From an uncultured bacterium (GTDB taxonomy: Bacteria > Oederibacteriota > PGYV01 > CAILUR01): a stretch of DNA of 14,694 nt. The position numbers were made by a program, and so were the translations under genes. The notes beneath the pieces were generated by a model. It saw nothing but the letters and a program-made list of their open reading frames with translations. It searched no databases and was not told the origin of the DNA. Of the stretch, positions 13,469 through 14,694 are shown one piece after another (position 1 is the first letter of the stretch; each line of letters begins with the position of its first letter). The stretch covers positions 1-14,694 of the forward strand of contig CAILUR010000141.1 in NCBI GenBank assembly GCA_903837445.1, written 5' to 3'.

Positions 13469-14443
13469 TTAAGTAGCAAACACTTTGTTCATATTATACA
13501 TTTCTTTATTTACTTTTCTTTCTTTTCCAATCAATTTAGAGACCTCAGCGATTGATAATTTACTGCCGTTCATTCCTACCATTTTCGACTGCCCTTTTTT
13601 AAGTTTCAGAAGGGTCTTCACCGCTTCATAGCCATAGGTCAATCCAAGTTTTCTTGTAAAAGCTGTGGGGGTGCCTCCGCGTTGTATATACCCCAGCACC
13701 GAATACCTTACTTCCATACCTATTATTTTTTCCATTTCTGGCGCCATTTTAGCAGCAGACCCAGCGCCTTCCGCCATTACCACTATGCTACTATTTTTTC
13801 CACGATTAATCCCTGCCCGTAAAAACTTGCACAATTTAAGCAAGTTTACATCGTCTTTAAACTCTGGAATTAAAATAGCTTCTGCACCTCCGGTGAGGCC
13901 TATTTCAAGCGCCAAAAAACCGTGTTCCCTGCCCATAACTTCCACCACAAATATTCTTTCGTGAGAAGCCGCTGTATCGCGTATGCGGTCTATCGCATCG
14001 AGCCCTGTATTAACCGCAGTATCAAACCCCACAGTATAATCAGTCCCATAAACATCATTGTCTATTGAGGCTGGAATAAAAGCCGAGGGAATTAAACTTT
14101 CTTTTGTAATGGTGTACATTCCTTCTCTGGACCCATCTCCACCTATGACTACTATCCCATCAATTCTGCGCGCTTTTAAAAAAGCATAAGCAATTTGTCT
14201 ATTATTTTTTTCGTGGAAGGCCTTAGCGCGCACCGTGCGTAAAATTGTCCCGCCGCGGTTAATTATTCCGCTCACACTTGTGGATTTCATTTCGACAAAC
14301 TGATTTTTAATAAGTCCGGTATAACCTTCCTCTACTCCAAACACTTCCACCCCAGCCGAAATACCAGAACGCACTACAGCTCTTATGGCGGCATTCATAC
14401 CGGGGGCGTCTCCCCCCGTGGTGATCACAGCAATTCTTTTCAT
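13469..14443 (-). CDS. pfkA: ATP-dependent 6-phosphofructokinase
   Basis: Catalyses ATP-dependent phosphorylation of fructose 6-phosphate to the 1,6-bisphosphate, the committed step of glycolysis. The start at 14443 gives 324 residues, the usual length, and is preceded by GGAGGAC; a longer upstream reading adds a hydrophobic stretch foreign to the family. Key motifs are TTGGDAPGMNAAIR (8-21), R72, GGDGS (101-105), ASIDND (125-130, catalytic D128), MGREHG (170-175), AEGA (224-227) and LGYIQRGGTPTAF (250-262). GGDGS rather than GGDD argues for ATP over pyrophosphate. Differences from Escherichia coli PfkA include S126 for the catalytic-loop threonine and Y252 where a fructose-6-phosphate-binding histidine usually sits; R246 and R255 are kept. 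First gene of the pfkA, nuclease, ftsEX, EnvC-like operon. Confidence 0.95.
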   Translation of the reverse strand: MKRIAVITTGGDAPGMNAAIRAVVRSGISAGVEVFGVEEGYTGLIKNQFVEMKSTSVSGIINRGGTILRTVRAKAFHEKNNRQIAYAFLKARRIDGIVVIGGDGSREGMYTITKESLIPSAFIPASIDNDVYGTDYTVGFDTAVNTGLDAIDRIRDTAASHERIFVVEVMGREHGFLALEIGLTGGAEAILIPEFKDDVNLLKLCKFLRAGINRGKNSSIVVMAEGAGSAAKMAPEMEKIIGMEVRYSVLGYIQRGGTPTAFTRKLGLTYGYEAVKTLLKLKKGQSKMVGMNGSKLSIAEVSKLIGKERKVNKEMYNMNKVFAT

Positions 14444-14501
14444 TATGTCCTCCGGTGCTATTTTTTGCCAACTGTTTAAACAAAAACATAACAAACCTTC
14501 T

Positions 14502-14530
14502 ATAATATACAATAAAACATGCAAAAAAAA
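14502..14530 (-). promoter_or_regulatory. Weak candidate promoter for the pfkA operon
   Basis: On the minus strand a TATTAT -10-like hexamer (14507-14502) lies about 60 nt upstream of the pfkA ATG. The region 17 nt further upstream is only a T-run with no good -35 match. The 163-nt gap between the partial upstream gene and pfkA is very AT-rich and is the natural place for the operon promoter, but this exact site is uncertain. Confidence 0.3.
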
Positions 14531-14606
14531 CAGATTAAAACACAAGAGAGTTTTTATTAGTTGAGAGTGTCACACGGGTTTTAATTGCGGAAGTTAAAAG
14601 TTCCTC

Positions 14607-14694
14607 TTAAGGATTTAAACTGCCCTGCCTATAGCCATCCATATCCAAAGCTACAAACTTGTAGCCAAGTTTGTGAAGTTTTTCAGATATAAGG
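14607..14694 (-). CDS. larE: C-terminal end of a LarE-like sulfur transferase (partial)
   Basis: Only the last 28 codons and the TAA stop are inside the window; the 5' part lies beyond the right edge. The visible chain ends with LHKLGYKFVALDMDGYR followed by QGSLNP. This matches the typical LarE C-terminus, where a lysine-glycine segment leads to a (V/T)-LD-(L/M)-(E/D)-GYR-x-GS-(M/L)-N end. LarE is an ATP-dependent sacrificial sulfur transferase that builds the nickel-pincer nucleotide cofactor of lactate racemase and relatives. The call relies on this short tail recognised from memory, so it is tentative. No larB or larC can be seen. It shares orientation with pfkA but is separated by 163 nt. 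Confidence 0.65.
   Translation of the reverse strand, partial: LISEKLHKLGYKFVALDMDGYRQGSLNP

Noticed and set aside
13435..13479. Upstream extension of the beta-CASP gene to 13479
   Set aside because: The extra 15 residues are not family-like and overlap pfkA, whereas the ATG at 13434 has CGGAG at correct spacing and the conserved N-terminus.
14444..14545. Upstream extension of pfkA with a hydrophobic stretch, resembling a signal peptide
   Set aside because: Phosphofructokinase is cytosolic, the family N-terminus begins at the ATG at 14443, and a GGAGG sits directly before it; the extension is untranslated leader.

Overview
This is an AT-rich bacterial window, gene-dense, with short intergenic gaps and several ATGA stop/start overlaps. 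No rRNA, tRNA, CRISPR array, insertion sequence or phage gene is seen. The genes are mostly housekeeping (ffh, rpe, pfkA, ftsEX) plus an ABC-importer block. The organism cannot be fixed from this sequence. The divergent but intact proteins and unusual gene neighbourhoods suit an uncultured or little-studied lineage; Elusimicrobiota or a similar candidate phylum is only a guess. A LytM factor with a signal peptide behind ftsEX shows that the cell has a peptidoglycan wall and FtsEX-controlled hydrolysis.

Region 1 (1-3194, plus strand): a strong sigma70-type promoter (TTGAAA, 17 nt, TATAAT) drives a membrane-anchored PASTA protein, ribulose-phosphate 3-epimerase (rpe) and the SRP GTPase Ffh, which starts with TTG. 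A small hairpin followed by a T-run overlaps the 3' end of ffh at the convergent junction.

Region 2 (3214-9239, minus strand): a six-gene importer operon, read 9161 to 3214. First come two carbohydrate-type (CUT1, MalF/MalG-like) permeases, then a complete OppB-C-D-F-type membrane and ATPase set. No substrate-binding protein is present, and the CUT1 pair has no dedicated ATPase here. The MalG-like permease carries an insertion of about 185 residues in its first extracytoplasmic loop, with repeated motifs suggestive of a barrel-sandwich-hybrid fold. The promoter ahead of the operon (TTGACA, 16 nt, TAAAAT) is overlaid by a perfect 7-bp inverted repeat that looks like a repressor operator.

Region 3 (9310-14443, minus strand): an apparent operon pfkA, beta-CASP RNase, ftsE, ftsX, EnvC-like factor. 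The last four genes are joined by 4-nt ATGA overlaps. The EnvC-like protein has lost most LytM catalytic residues, as expected for an amidase activator controlled by FtsEX rather than a hydrolase. This operon puts glycolysis, RNA processing and division-linked wall remodelling on one probable transcript.

Region 4 (14444-14694): a pfkA leader with a weak promoter candidate, then the last 28 codons of a minus-strand gene resembling the C-terminus of the LarE sulfur transferase.

The most interesting leads are the domain insertion in the MalG-like permease, the composite CUT1 plus Opp operon with its operator-like dyad, and the ftsEX-EnvC module fused to pfkA and a beta-CASP nuclease.
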